DNA of 64,000 nt from Patiria pectinifera (taxonomy: Eukaryota > Echinodermata > Asteroidea > Valvatida > Asterinidae). The DNA lies in the NCBI GenBank assembly GCA_029964075.1, contig CM057148.1, positions 24,049,916 through 24,113,915 of the forward strand. The letters are read 5' to 3'. The translations under genes and the position numbers were made by a program. Within the stretch, counting starts at the first letter, position 1. Each line of letters opens with the position of its first letter. A model generated the notes under the pieces. It was not told the origin of the DNA and searched no databases. It saw nothing but the letters and a program-made list of their open reading frames with translations. Below are positions 1 through 12,041 of this stretch, piece after piece.

Positions 1-499
1 TGGGAGTTGAGGTGATATAGTGGGAGTTGAGTCTCGGGCGTGGCGAAGGCAAGCCCTGCTAGGGGTGTCCGGGGCAATCTACGATGATTTCTCCTGCAGT
101 CGAAGGCAATTCAATAATACATTTTGGAACCTAAGCATTATCAAGAGAAATCGGAAAATACTTGTTTAAATAACATAACCAAAATAACGGAGTGGGTTAA
201 GCTCGAAAATGCCAATTCAAAAATGTCAAGTTTTATGGAACAAGAACAACATACTCGTTGTGGGGACAATAACTCAAGCAATACATTTTATATTAAACTG
301 AAATGGTATCGAATATTTATAGTCTAAATAGATAAAACACTTTATGTGAATAACAAGGCAAATTGTCAAATGTTTTTAAATGATAAACAGTTTTTCACTT
401 GAATAGTAACTACAATTTTCTTTCATTCATACATCATGAACAAATTGGGCAAATATCCTGTTGAGTTTTTTGAAGAGACGATATGTTGGCAAATTTGTT

Positions 500-542
500 G
501 TCACCCCCTACCCCCACCCCCACCCCCACCCCCACCCCCATC
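500..542 (+). repeat. (CCCCCA)n microsatellite
   Basis: A run of CCCCCA-type hexamers. A shorter version sits at the matching place in unit 2, around 5,910-5,935. The open frame across it is a low-complexity proline run and not a gene. Confidence 0.8.
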
Positions 543-754
543 AAATCAGCGTAGCGCCGCTCATGGGTGCAGACCAGTAAATCGGTCCGAAATTGCCTGC
601 GCCGGCCAAATCACGATTTGCATGCCCTCAAAATCTTCGGTATTTGAGCATGCTGTGGGCCATGAACTTGAGGGTTTGTAAAAAATATGGGTGGAAGCCG
701 TGCACAGGACTGGGAGCTTGCAGTTCTGTGTAATTTTGATGTAATTTGGACCCT

Positions 755-1687
755 AAAAGCGCTCTATTTGGCAATGGAGGGTAGGCATCGTTTTTCAAAA
801 TGGCGATGGGCTTCAGGACTATTTTCAGGGGTGATCATCTTCAGATGAAAATTTCTCCTAAAAGTCATCAGTTGACCCCCCCAAAAAAAAAATTGAAAAG
901 AAAATGAAAGATGATGAAATAAGCTTTAATTTGATGTGTGTCTCGAACACCTTGGAGAGTTGTGAGTATTTTTCCCGAATTTTTGAAGTGGGAGCATTTA
1001 CCATTGGGGTCTATGGAAGTTTATTTACTGGTCTGCTACCTATTATAGTTTCAAAATGGCGCCTTTCATCGTTTGTTGTCAAATGTTTACGGAGTGGGTT
1101 TTTTTTCAGGGGGGCGGAACCTGGGAGGGGGGCAGCGTTTCAATAGGGGTCACCAATGGCGGTTCCGCAACAAATGCGCCCAAAATCTGAATAGGGCCGA
1201 TGGATCGTCGTCCGATCACAGCAATTTCGAGCGAACAAGGGGGGGGGGTAATTTGGGGTCGGAAGGAGCAAAAACTCAATTAACGCCCGTTGGGGGCGCC
1301 CTGCAGTAAGGTAGCCGCAAACAGAGGGCTTGTTTTCAGGCCAGAAATCGCAGTCAGAGATTTTTTTCTTGCAATTTTTTGATGAAATATGAGTCACGCT
1401 CTATTTTGCAATGGAGTGTAGGCATCGTTTTTCAAAATGGCGATGGGCTTCAGGACTATTTTCAGGGGTGATCATCTTCAGATGGAAATTTCTCCTAAAA
1501 GTCATCAGTTGACCCCCCCCCCAAAAAAAAAATTGAAAAGAAAATGAAAGATGATGAAATAAGCTTTAATTTGATGTGTGTCTCGAACACCTTGGAGAGT
1601 TGTGAGTATTTTTCCCGAATTTTTGAATTGGGAGCATTTACCATTGGGGTCTATGGAATTTTATTTACTGGTCTGCTACCTATAGTG
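755..1687 (+). repeat. Direct repeat, about 290 bp, two copies
   Basis: The segment 755-1,046 recurs at 1,398-1,687 with only a few substitutions and a homopolymer length change. Between them lies a different sequence (1,047-1,397) with G-rich runs. The whole block is absent from the second GPCR unit, where sequence equivalent to 561 joins sequence equivalent to 1,687. No coding content is recognised. Confidence 0.8.
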
Positions 1688-1852
1688 TGTTCCGCTTGTT
1701 TTACGCGGGCGCTGAATGTAGACTTGGCTCGAGTCGGTTGTTGCTCTTGGTATGTGCAGTGTGCGTACATGTACATGTACACACAATGAAGACTCTACGT
1801 GTGCATTTTTGGCACAGCGTTGATGATGGAATTCAGGGGTGGGCTGTTATAT

Positions 1853-2328
1853 ATGGTGTACTATAAAGGACACCTATATGTTATCGTCGTGCGTGTGGGG
1901 AGGTCCGTCGTGTTTGTGAGTAAAACCGTTGTGCCTGTGAGTAAAACCTTCGTGCCTGTGAGTAAAACTTTACTCACAGGCACGACGGTTTTACTCACAA
2001 ATGCGAAGGCTTTACTCACAGGCACGACGGTTTTACTCACAGGCACGACGGTTTTACTCACAAATGCGACGGAGCTCCCCACACGCACGACGCTCTGCTC
2101 ACAAACACGACGGACCTCTCTACAAACACGACGGACCTGCTCACAGGCACGACGGAGCTCCCCACACGCACGACGCTCTGCTCACAAACACGACGGACCT
2201 CTCCACAAACACGACGGACCTCACAGGCACGACGGAGCTCCCCACACGAACGACACACTGCTCACAAACACGACGGAGCGCTCCACACGCACGACGGTAA
2301 CAGATAAGTGTCCTTTATAGAACACCAT
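1853..2328. mobile_element. Foldback/MITE-like element filled with 21-bp repeats
   Basis: The ends are inverted copies of each other. ATGGTGT then CTATAAAGGACAC starts the element, and GTGTCCTTTATAG then ACACCAT ends it. Similarity continues inward through CGTCGTGCGTGTGG for about 40 bases. The interior is a tandem array of roughly 21-bp units (GGCACGACGG plus TTTACTCACA and variants) that flips orientation near 1,968, so the element is palindromic. Because 21 is divisible by three, several frames stay open with a seven-residue period. These are not genes. The second GPCR unit lacks the element. Confidence 0.75.
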
Positions 2329-2639
2329 ACAATTGTCTTGTTTCTCTCTCTCTCTTTGAAATCAACCATATACTTTAAATGCAATGACTGCTACACAAAT
2401 GATAATAACAGCTACATTGTTGACGATAGGCATTCTAATGTTGTGACGTCATCAAGCCGGAAGTTAGGCGCAATCAATACACATAATCATTTGTGTAATT
2501 GTTTCTTCCACTTTGTCGTGCATAAGTCAATAATTCATGCTACACTTTTAACTGACAACATCATCAATACCGGTAGTTATGTGCCAACGAAATCTATGAA
2601 ACCTAAAAGAATGTAGTTTAATCAAATAATGAGTTATTT

Positions 2640-3107
2640 CACTCATAAAGACCTTTCTTTGTCATCCCGTGGTTGAACACTTTTTTTCCGTCCACGGGTT
2701 GGACAACTATGGAAGGTCAGCAGCGCAATAATAACGAATAGTCATAGAATCGTCCAATATGTCACTGAATAATTGTTAAAAGACTTAATGAAAATGCAGG
2801 CTCTTTCTTACATACTGGCAAAACCTGTTACCAACCACGGCTTAAATTGCGATAGTCGACTCAAAATGGCGCTCAATCTTTACAAATCAAAATAAAGGTC
2901 AATTTCTTGCTTGCGAAATCGAAATTTCTTCGAGCTGGCGGAAGTAATGGTTTACCAGGCAAACACAGTGTTATTTGGTAGTGGCTAGCTGGTACTCGGC
3001 CGAGTTTGGCTTCGCACCGAAATACGCTGAATTGTTTTTGTGCTTGGAATCTCCATCAATTGTTGCTCTCATGTCCTTGAATCGTTGCATCTTTTGCTTG
3101 TAAGTCC
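2640..3107. other. 3' flank of GPCR copy 1, no gene seen
   Basis: This stretch lies downstream of the minus-strand receptor stop codon. It matches 6,400-6,800 in unit 2 with a deletion of about 60 bases there. I see no coding region, RNA gene or clear polyadenylation signal that I would defend. Confidence 0.5.
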
Positions 3108-4304
3108 TCACACGCAGGTCTCCATGTAAATTGGCATGGGGTTAGTTGCCGGAGCATTTCTGTCCGATGCTCTGCTGATTGCAGGAGGAGGGTTGGCGGG
3201 GTGTTGTCCACGACCTTTGCGTCTGCAGACTGCCAGCAAAGCTGCTCGATATTGCGGGTTCATTGCGTTGTAGATTAACGGATTCACTGCTGAATTGATC
3301 ATCAACAGAAGCGATGCAGTAACTAGCAATTCGGAGCTGATCGACACTGGAACACCGAGTAAGTAACTGATCATTATATATGTCCTCAAAACTTGATAAG
3401 GTACCTGGAGCACAAAAAATACGACTCCATTAACAACCACCATCTTCGTCACTCGGTTTCCAATTTGCAAAGCATTTTGTCCAGTGTAGAGTCTCGGAGC
3501 AGCACGTCTTTGTTTGTTTAACTCCCAAACGATGCGGATAAACATGTAAGTGTTTATGAGAACATTCAAAAGTATAAGAATGTTGATAACTACACTATAA
3601 ATGTAGTATATCTTTCTATTTGCTTGTGGTACCCGACAGTATGAGAATTTTGATGGAAATCCTTGGTACTTGTCGTTATCAGGCCATGTAACACAATCAG
3701 AATTTATAATTTCCCGCCCAAAGATGATTTCAGTAACAGCTAGCAACCCAACCAGCCAGCAAAGAGCGATCACTTTGTAGGTTCGTCGCCGACTCCGGAT
3801 GCTGTGTAGTTTGAATGGATGGCACAGGGACAGAAATCTCTCGTATGACGACATAGTGACCAGTGCAAGGGATGATATGAATGGTAAGTTCACACCAATA
3901 TGAAAAATGAGACACTGAGCCGTATTCTGAAATGGATCTTGAACAATCTCAGGTGATGAAAACGCTGTCCACATTTCCTGAGATGCCCAAAAAATGAGTG
4001 CAAGGAGGTCTGCTACTGCAAGGTGTGCCAAGTACAGAGTGGTGTGAGATATCCTCTGCGGAGCACGAATCACAACAAACAGAAAACTGGAGTTGGTGAT
4101 GACACCGAGGCACAAAATGATCGGGAAGAGGACGGTGTAAACCACAATTTCTGTTGGCGTGTACACTAATGCCGAGTCCTCATCTACGTAGATATAATCA
4201 ACGCAGTTGCCATCTGATGAGTTGTATTTAATTGCAAAATTTAAGGAAATATCACTGGAGTATTCTTCTGATGACAGGTTGGATTCCATCGTGTTTAAAA
4301 ACAA
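3108..4304 (-). CDS. Rhodopsin-family GPCR, peptide-receptor-like (copy 1, intact)
   Basis: A 398-residue seven-transmembrane receptor of the plasma membrane, read from one uninterrupted open frame. Seen in the protein: an extracellular N terminus with N-S-S sites (residues 28-30), TM1 with the conserved Asn in GVITN (about 67-71), TM2 with LAVADL (Asp 99), TM3 Cys 131, an ERF triplet (155-157) in place of the usual DRY, TM4 Trp 183, ECL2 cysteines (204, 223), TM6 with F...VPY (297-303), TM7 NPLIY (341-345), and Cys 360 that could be palmitoylated. TM5 lacks the usual proline. Class A membership is secure. The overall look is of a neuropeptide-type receptor, but the ligand cannot be assigned. 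A second Met at residue 6 is an alternative start. A non-coding 5' exon is possible. Confidence 0.9.
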   Translation of the reverse strand: MFLNTMESNLSSEEYSSDISLNFAIKYNSSDGNCVDYIYVDEDSALVYTPTEIVVYTVLFPIILCLGVITNSSFLFVVIRAPQRISHTTLYLAHLAVADLLALIFWASQEMWTAFSSPEIVQDPFQNTAQCLIFHIGVNLPFISSLALVTMSSYERFLSLCHPFKLHSIRSRRRTYKVIALCWLVGLLAVTEIIFGREIINSDCVTWPDNDKYQGFPSKFSYCRVPQANRKIYYIYSVVINILILLNVLINTYMFIRIVWELNKQRRAAPRLYTGQNALQIGNRVTKMVVVNGVVFFVLQVPYQVLRTYIMISYLLGVPVSISSELLVTASLLLMINSAVNPLIYNAMNPQYRAALLAVCRRKGRGQHPANPPPAISRASDRNAPATNPMPIYMETCV

Positions 4305-5440
4305 CCCTGTACTGCCAAGTGCTGACTTTAATTAAGTGTTTATAATAGATGTTTCTAACTGTGCCAATGTATTAAGATTTATAAGCAGCAAACGTCTCGG
4401 TCGTGCAGTTTTCTAGAAGTCTGCACACATTTGGCGACGGGTCAGCGTTTTTACTCACAATCAATCTATGCCTGAATTAATGTGTCCCGTTTTAATTTTT
4501 TCTAGACGATTCTTTCTGTCGTGTCGATGGTCCAGAGATACGATTCAGCTGTTTAGAGGTCGCCTCCAATACGAGTCACCCGATGTAATGGAGAGATGAC
4601 GGTAGCTACCTTTAATCGCAGTTGATATAAATTTAAAATCATGAACTGTCGGATACCATGTTTAAACCAGCACTGCAATCAAACCGACACTTGTGTCTCT
4701 CCGAAGTTTCACTCTGCTCTTAGATTTCTCAGTTTAATACGTATCAATGTCTTCAGCATCACTGGATGAGACTGTGCCAAAACTAAGGCTTTTTTCACAA
4801 GATAACGTCGACCGCACGTGCGTTCATGATATACGCTGATGCTCTCAGCATCTGATGCGTGGCTGCAAATCCCACAATGGCTCCCGAAATTCTTGTCAGC
4901 ATTTATTAACGTTTTCCTTAATGTATGTTTTCTTTAGACGCCGATGGGAAATGTTTGCTCCATTACATACTCCAATAACCAATAATTGCTTTTCTTTTCG
5001 AAGAACGGACGTCCAATTAGAGTCAGATTGGAAGTGGTTTACTCTATACATGATTAGAATGGTGTGGAGTTTGAAGTATATCGCTTTACGGCTGGCTGAT
5101 GGGATTGTCGCGTTAATAATGCATGCAACGCCAGGAACTGGTACTGTTTTACTCATTATAGAAACCATATAGGGTCAATCAGTTGAAAGCGTCTGATCAA
5201 TGTCATGCATTAATGACATTGAAAACATTATCGGCATGAGTGATCTACTAAAACATGGTTTTATTTTAATTGATGATGGTGAACTAACACAACTCAAAGC
5301 CTGTCATATTTTGGTGCCTGCTTCCTGTCCAACAAATGAGATGTCCGGTTAATTTAGTTGAAAGCTGGCAATGATGAATAAACGACTCATCGTTTATTGC
5401 TGCATGTGATGATTTGGAAGCACTGGATTACTGATGTTCA
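4305..5440. other. 5' flank of GPCR copy 1, no gene seen
   Basis: This is the upstream (promoter-side) DNA of the minus-strand receptor. It is well conserved with 8,004-9,017 in unit 2. Unit 2 has a deletion of about 100 bases relative to 5,200-5,310. Short open frames on both strands here have unlike translations in the two copies, so I do not call them. Confidence 0.5.
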
Positions 5441-8400
5441 TTCAGGGCGGATCTAGCTTCAGGAAGGGAGGGGTGTGATATAGTGGGAGTTGAGGTGATA
5501 TAGTGGGAGTTGAGTCTCGGGCGTGGCGAAGGCAAGCCCTGCTAGGGGTGTCCGGGGCAATCTACGATGATTTCTCCTGCAGTCGAAGGCAATTCAATAA
5601 TACATTTTGGAACTTTAGCATTATCAAGAGAAATCGGAAAATATTTGTTTAAATAACATAACCAAAATAACGGAGTGTGTTAAGCTCGAAAATGCCATTT
5701 TAAAAATGTCAAGTTTTATGGAACAAGAACAACATACTCGTTGTGGGGACAATAATTCAAGCAATACATTTTGCATTAAACTGAAATGTTATCGAATATT
5801 TAGTCGAAATAGATAAAACACTTTATGTGAATAACAAGGTAAATTGTCAAATGTTTTTAAATGATAAACAGTTTTTCACTTGAATAGTAACTACAATTTC
5901 CCCACCCCAAGTAACTACCCCCACCCCCACCCCCATCAAATCAGCGTAGCGCCGCTCATGTGTGTTCCGCTTGTTTCACGCGGGCGCTGAATGTAGACTT
6001 GGCCCGAGTCGGTTGTTGCTCTTGGTATGTGCAGTGTGCGTACATGTACATGTACACACAATGAAGACTCTACGTGTGCACTTTGGGCACAGCGTTGATG
6101 ATGGAATTCAGAGGTGGGCTGTTATAGGATTTACTTTAAATGCAATGACTGCTACACAAATAATGATAACAGCTACATTGTTGACGATAGGCATTCTAAT
6201 GTTGTGACGTCAACAAGCCGGATGTTTGGCGCAATCAATACACATAATCATTCGTGTAATTGTTTCTTCCACTTTATCGTGCATAAGTCAATAAATCATG
6301 CTGCACTTTTAACTGACAACATCATCAATACCGGTAGTTATGTACCAACGAAATCTATGAAACCTAAAAGTATGTAGTTTAATCAAATAATGAGTTATTT
6401 CACTCATATAGACCTTTCTTTGTCATCCCGTGGTTGAACACTTTTTTCCGAATCTTCCAATATGTCACTGAATAATTGTTAAAAGACTTAATGAAAATGC
6501 AGGCTCTTTCTTACATAGCGGGAAAACATGTTACCAACCACGGCTTAAATTGCGATAGTCGACACAAAATGGCGCTCAATGTTTACAAATCAAAATAAAG
6601 GTCCATTTCTTGCTTGCGAAATCGAAATTTCTTTGAGCGGGCGGAAGTAATGGTTTACAAAAACAGTGTTACTTGATTGTGGCTAGCTGGTACTCGGTCG
6701 AGTTTGGCTTTGCACCGAAATAAGCTGATTTGTTTTTGAACTTGGAATCTCCATCAATTGTTGTCCTCATGTCCTTGAATCGTTGCATCTTTTGTTTGTT
6801 TGTCTTCACACGCAGGTCTCTATGTACATTGGCATGGGGTTAGTGGCCGGAGCATTTCTGTCCGTTGCGCTGCTGATTGCAGGAGGAGGGTTGGCGGGGT
6901 GTTGTCCACGACCTTTGCGTCTGCAGACTGCCAGCAAAGCTGCTCGGTATTGCGGGTTCATTGCGTTATATATTAACGGATTGACTGCAGAATTCATCAA
7001 CAGCAGAAACTCTGCAATAAGTGGCAATTCGGAGCTGACCGACACTGGAACACCGAGTAAGTAACCGATCATTATATATGTCCTCAAAACTTGATAGGGT
7101 ACCTGGAGCACAAAAAAATACGACTCCATTAACAACCACCATCTTCGTCACTCGGTTTCCAATTTGCAAAGCATTTTGTCCAGTGTAGAGTCTCGGAGCA
7201 GCACGTCTTCGTTTGTTTAACTCCCAAACGATGCGGATAAACATGTAAGTGTTAATGAGAACATTCAAAAGTATAAGAATGTTGATAATTACACTATAAA
7301 TGTAGTATATCTTTCTATTTGCTTGTGGTACCTGACAGTATGAGAGCTTTGATGGAAATCCTTGGTACTTGTCGTTATCAGGCCATGTAACACAATCAAA
7401 ATTTATAATTTCCCACCCAAAGAAGATTTCAATAACAGCTAGCAACCCAACCAGCCAGCAAAGAGCGATCACTTTGTAGGTTCGTCGCCGACTCCGGATG
7501 CTGTGTAGTTTGAATGGATGACACAGGGACAGAAATCTCTCGTATGACGACATAGTGACCAGTGCAAGGGATGATATGAATGGTAAGTTCGCACCAATAT
7601 GAAAAATGTGACACTGAGCCGTATTCTGAAATGGCTGTTGAAGAATCTCAGGTGATGAAAACACTATCCACATTTCCTGAGATGCCCGAAAAATGAGTAC
7701 AAGGAGGTCTGCTACTGCAAGGTGTGCCAAGTACAGAGTGGTGTGAGATATCCTCTGCGGAGCACGAAACACAACAAACAGAAAACTGGAGTTGGTGATG
7801 ACACCGAGGCACAAAATGATCGGGAAGAGGACGGTGTAAACCACAATTTCTGTTGGCGTGTACACTAATGCCGAGTCCTCATCTACGTAGATATAATCAA
7901 CGCAGTTGCTATCTGATGAGTTGTATTTATTCGCAGAAATTAAGGAAATATCACTGGAGTATTCTTCTGATGACGGGTTGGATTCCATCGTGTTTAAAAA
8001 CAACCCTGTACTGCCAAGTGCTGACTTTAATTAAGTGTTTATAATAGATGTTTCTAACTGTGCCAATGTCTTAAGGTTTATAAGCAGCAAACGTCTCGGG
8101 CGTGCAGTTTTCTAGACGTCTGCACACATTTGGCGACGGGTCAGCGTTTTTACTCACAATCAATCTATGCCTGAATTAATGTGTCCCATTTTATTTTTTT
8201 CTAGACGATTCTTTCTGTCGTGTCGATGGTCCAGAGATACGATTCAGCTGTTTAGAGGTCGCCTCCAATACGAGTCACCCGATGTAATGGAGAGATGACG
8301 GTAGCTACCTTTAATCGTAGTTGATATAAATTTAAAATCATGAACTGTCGGATGTAATGTTTAAACCAGCACTGCAATCAAACCGACACTTGTGTCTCTC

Positions 8401-9017
8401 CGAAGTTTAAGTCTGCTCTGTTGATTTCTCAGTTTAATAAGTATCAACACAGCATCACTGGATGAGACTGTGTCAAAATTAAGGGTTTTTTTCACAAGAT
8501 AACGTCGACCGCACGTGCGTTCATGATATACGCTGATGCTCTTAGCATCTGATGCGTGGCTGCAAATCCCACAATGGCTCCAGAAATTCTTGTCAGCATT
8601 TAATAAGCTTTTCCTTAATGTGTGTTTTCTTAAGAGACCGATGGGAAATGTTTGTTCCTGCACCTACTCAATTATGCAATAATTGCTTTTCTTTTAGGAG
8701 AACGAACGTTCAGTTAGAGTCACATGAGAAATGGTTTACTCTATACATGATTAGAATGGTGTGGAGTTTGAAGTATATTGATTTACGGTTGACTGATGTG
8801 ATATGTCGTGTTAATAATGCGCGCAACGCCACGAATTATTACTGTTTCACTCAATAAAGAAACCAGAAAGGATTCATCAGTAGCAAGTGCCTGTCCTGTT
8901 TTTGGTCCAACAACTGAGATATCCAATTAATTTAGTTGAAAGCTGGCGATGATGAATAAACGACTCATCGTTTATTGCTGCATGTGATGATTTCGAAGCA
9001 CTGGGTTACCGAGGTTC
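5441..9017. repeat. Tandem duplication unit 2 (GPCR-bearing)
   Basis: Second head-to-tail unit, starting at the TTCAGGGCGGATCTAGC-like boundary that is repeated at 9,018. It carries the receptor pseudogene or second receptor and lacks both insertions seen in unit 1. Confidence 0.85.
6806..8003 (-). pseudogene. GPCR copy 2, frameshifted in TM6
   Basis: This is close to copy 1 over the whole length. It opens at the same Met and keeps the same frame through TM1-TM5 and the third loop. It shifts frame at a run of seven A (7,112-7,118), where copy 1 has six (3,414-3,419). Downstream of the run, the other frame (7,135 to 6,806) continues with VPYQVLRTY, NPLIY, and the same basic tail and C-terminal ETCV. 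Apart from this base no stop interrupts the gene. Substitutions lie in loops and TM7 flanks (for example SELPLIAEF for SELLVTASL). Either it is a recent pseudogene or the extra A is a homopolymer sequencing error and the gene works. Without the shift it would be a full-length paralogue. Confidence 0.8.
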
Positions 9018-9512
9018 ATTCAGGGACGGATCTAGCTTCAGGAAGAGGGAGGGGGGCATGTGATATAATAGAGGGAGTTTAGTCTCTCGGGCGTGGCGAA
9101 GGCATGCCCTGCTAGGGGGACATGGGCAATCTACGGTGATTTCTCCTGCAGTCGAAGGCAATTCAATAATACATTTTGGAACTAGCATTATCAAGAGAAA
9201 TCGGAGAATATGTTTTTTAAATACCATAACCAAAATAACGGAGTGTGTTAAGCTCGAAAATGCCATTCTAATAAATGCCAACTTTCATGGAACAAGAACA
9301 ACATACTCGTTGTAGGGACAATAACTCAAGCAATACATTTTATATTAAACTGAAGTTTTATCTAATAATTATAGTCGAAATAGATAAAACACTTTATGTG
9401 AATAACAAGGCCAAATGTAATGTCAAACGTGTTTAAATGATACAAAAACGTTTTTAAATAGTAACTACCATTTTCATTTATTTAAACATCATGAACAAAT
9501 TGCGCAAATATC
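9018..9512. repeat. Tandem duplication unit 3 (partial)
   Basis: Third copy of the start of the GPCR unit (compare 12-470 and 5,478-5,900). It ends at CAAATATCC near 9,512. It contains no receptor sequence. Confidence 0.8.
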
Positions 9513-9741
9513 CAAAGTGAAGTCACGGTCTACAGAAAATGGCCTGGAAACAAAAAAAATGGAAACAAAAAAATATCACACCAACGTCACACGATAACTC
9601 AAAAACTGGGGTTTTTTTTATTGGATTGAAATGTTGCTTAGATGTAATTCATAACTGACAACACACGCCTGTAAAATATTAATAGAAAATATAGATATTA
9701 TCGGTGTAAATATAATTTTTAGCAAAACCGACAAAACTCAT

Positions 9742-10334
9742 CCACTAGCGGTCTCGCATTAACACAAACGTGTGCAAGTGCCTACTTCAAGTTTCGTTCA
9801 ATAGAGGGCGCGCTTAATAAATAGTGGTTTCCACAAAGCACCAACACGGTTGCTGCCTATTGAACAAAAAGAACACACACGTTTTCGATCAAATACTCAA
9901 GAAATACAAGATGTATTAAATTGAAATCTCGTGCACTGAATTTCCACGATGTGTAACATTGAAAAAAAGGAGATTGAATATCATGAGAAACCGTGCCAAA
10001 AAAATGTAATATGATTGCAACAATGTAGTGTTTTAAACGCGAACAACCCACGTTGACTTCCATTTGGGATTGTATAAGTCGCGCTTAAAACACTGTATTG
10101 TTACGGCCAAAATAGCTTTATTGTTTAACAGTTTCTATTAATATTAAATATCGTACTGTTAAACATACTGACAAATTAAGGTACGAACATTCAATTATAA
10201 TATATCATGTAGTTTTTTGAGTTTTTGTTCCCCAAAACGAGTTTGGTGGTGGAGATTGAGACCACTTTTTATGTGACGTGCCCTCTGTGTAAAGACAATA
10301 TTATTAAATAAGGCATTGGTGCGAGACCACTAGG
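9742..10334. mobile_element. MITE with nested inverted ends, copy 1
   Basis: The outer ends are inverted (CACTAGCGGTCTCGCA at 9,742 and TGCGAGACCACTAGGG at 10,319). A second inverted pair lies inside: CAATAGAGGGCGCGC near 9,799, against a GCCCTCT-containing sequence near 10,288. About 590 bp, no coding capacity. The same family recurs at about 15,755-16,356. Related GAGGGCGCGC sequence is also present at 40,430-40,890. Confidence 0.7.
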
Positions 10335-10623
10335 GCTAGATAAGTCATGGTTTACCTAAAATCGGCCTAACCATTAAACAGAAAAACAACCACACCTATA
10401 TCACATCATAACTCAAAAACTACTTATTTTATAGTTGTATCCAATTGTACCCACTCAAATGAAGAATCAAGTGAAATATTCCAGTAGAGGAGAGTCAAAG
10501 GACTGGAGCGAGATCAAATACAGAGTTTGGACAATTTATTTCCCATGTAGTAAGCTACGTAAAGTTCACGATTCTCTGGGATTAACTGTGAGTGCAAGTA
10601 AGTGTACATGTAATTAGGTAGAG

Positions 10624-11664
10624 ATGGCGGATACAGTTACATCAACACCATCAGTAGAAAAGGACACTGTCATTAATTGGTGATCGGTGACATCAACACA
10701 ATCGGACAAAGGTTCGAAGATGACAAATACGAGAGCACCGAGTCCACGTCCTACACAGGATGACAAAGTTAGTGAATGTAGATCAGTGAGATCGAACAGA
10801 ACAATGAGAAGTTCATGCAGCTTTGCGTCCATCGAAAAATATCGACAGGCTAAGGCGATTCTCGAGATTACCAAGCTGAGGAAAGAGCAGCTCATGCGAA
10901 AGCAGCAACTGGAGCAACAGAAAGTTATGTTGGAGATGAAATTACAACTTCAAAATGCGGAGGATGAAGAGGAGCAGGCAGAATTGGAGACACAGGTTTG
11001 GGGAGAGGAAATGCAAGAGGACGATGCCACAGGAGACATACCAGATGTCACACAAGAGTATGACACTAGTGTAGAAGTCACAAGCAGTACTCTGGTTGTC
11101 AACAACCATGATCGAGCACAGGCCGACATGATAGATGAAAGTGGCATTATAACATTTCCTTCAGATACATCGAAAAAAAAAAACATCGAAAACTGTATAG
11201 TGATGGAACCGACAATGGGCTACGAAACATCACTTGAAATTTTGCTCGAGCAGTTCGGACAGCCACACTTAATAATGCATGCTTTGCTGCGCAAAGTTAC
11301 CAACCGAGGGCAGATACGACAAAACGATGGCATTGCCCTTCGCCTTTTCGCAAGGGACATGAAGAAGTGTCATATAACCGTGTTCCAACTTGGATACAAC
11401 GCGGACATGAACAGCTAAGAGAACCTACTTAAGTTTCAGCGTCTCTTGCCCGTTCATCTACAAGCAGGCTGGGCCAAGAAGGCACAGGTGACCATGACCA
11501 TAGAGTCCACACGAGAACCAAGCTTTGCACAGATGACGCAGATAATGGATTTGAAGGTAAAAACTGCCAGCAATATGTACGGACATGATATCGCCAAGAC
11601 TTTCAGTCCGACCATCGAGAGTCATTCCTCACGCACCAACCGTAGGCTAACCCGGCCAAGGTGA
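10624..11664 (+). pseudogene. gag: BEL/Pao Gag, broken
   Basis: A likely original start ATG lies at 10,624. One frame then runs to 11,664 but is interrupted by an in-frame TGA at 10,681 and TAA at 11,416. The middle is a charged, glutamine-rich coiled coil (around 10,840-11,000, starting ASIEKYRQAKAILEI). A structured region typical of BEL/Pao Gag follows. The zinc-knuckle part, with CxxC and CDNC...H motifs, continues after a frameshift at 11,661-11,972. Confidence 0.7.
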
Positions 11665-12041
11665 CTTCTCTCTCAACTAGTTTGGGTGGTGACTGTCTTC
11701 ATGAAGGAAAGAGGGACAAGCAGGTCAAATGCCTCTGCTGTTCTCAGCCATACAAATTGGCAGAATGCAAGACCTTCACACGGATGTCATATGGTGAGCG
11801 TCGTCAGTTTATGTGGGATAATAAACTTTGTGACAACTGCTTCATTCAGTGGCATGTCGCCAGATGTTGCAGACTGGATGCACGTGGAAGCGCCATACTC
11901 TCATTCATCCACCTCTTGCGCCTGTTGCCAATCATGAGGAGCAGAAGGGCTGCGAAATTCAAGCAAGTGTGAAACCTAAACCGGTACCTGACCTGGGGCT
12001 GGGGGACTGGTGATGGAAGGAGAACAAGATCAGCCTGGAGA

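Larger units (their letters stand above)
1..5440. repeat. Tandem duplication unit 1 (GPCR-bearing)
   Basis: Positions 12-470 recur at 5,478-5,900 and again at 9,058-9,512. The rest of the unit, with the GPCR gene and both its flanks, recurs at 5,965-9,017. The units are therefore head to tail, about 5.4 kb and 3.6 kb, with a third partial copy. Unit 1 is longer because it carries a block at 562-1,687 (an internally duplicated segment) and a foldback element at 1,853-2,328, both missing from unit 2. Confidence 0.85.

Noticed and set aside
1799-2320. Long open frames on both strands as repeat proteins
   Set aside because: They follow from a 21-bp satellite whose period keeps frames open. The insertion is absent from the sister unit.
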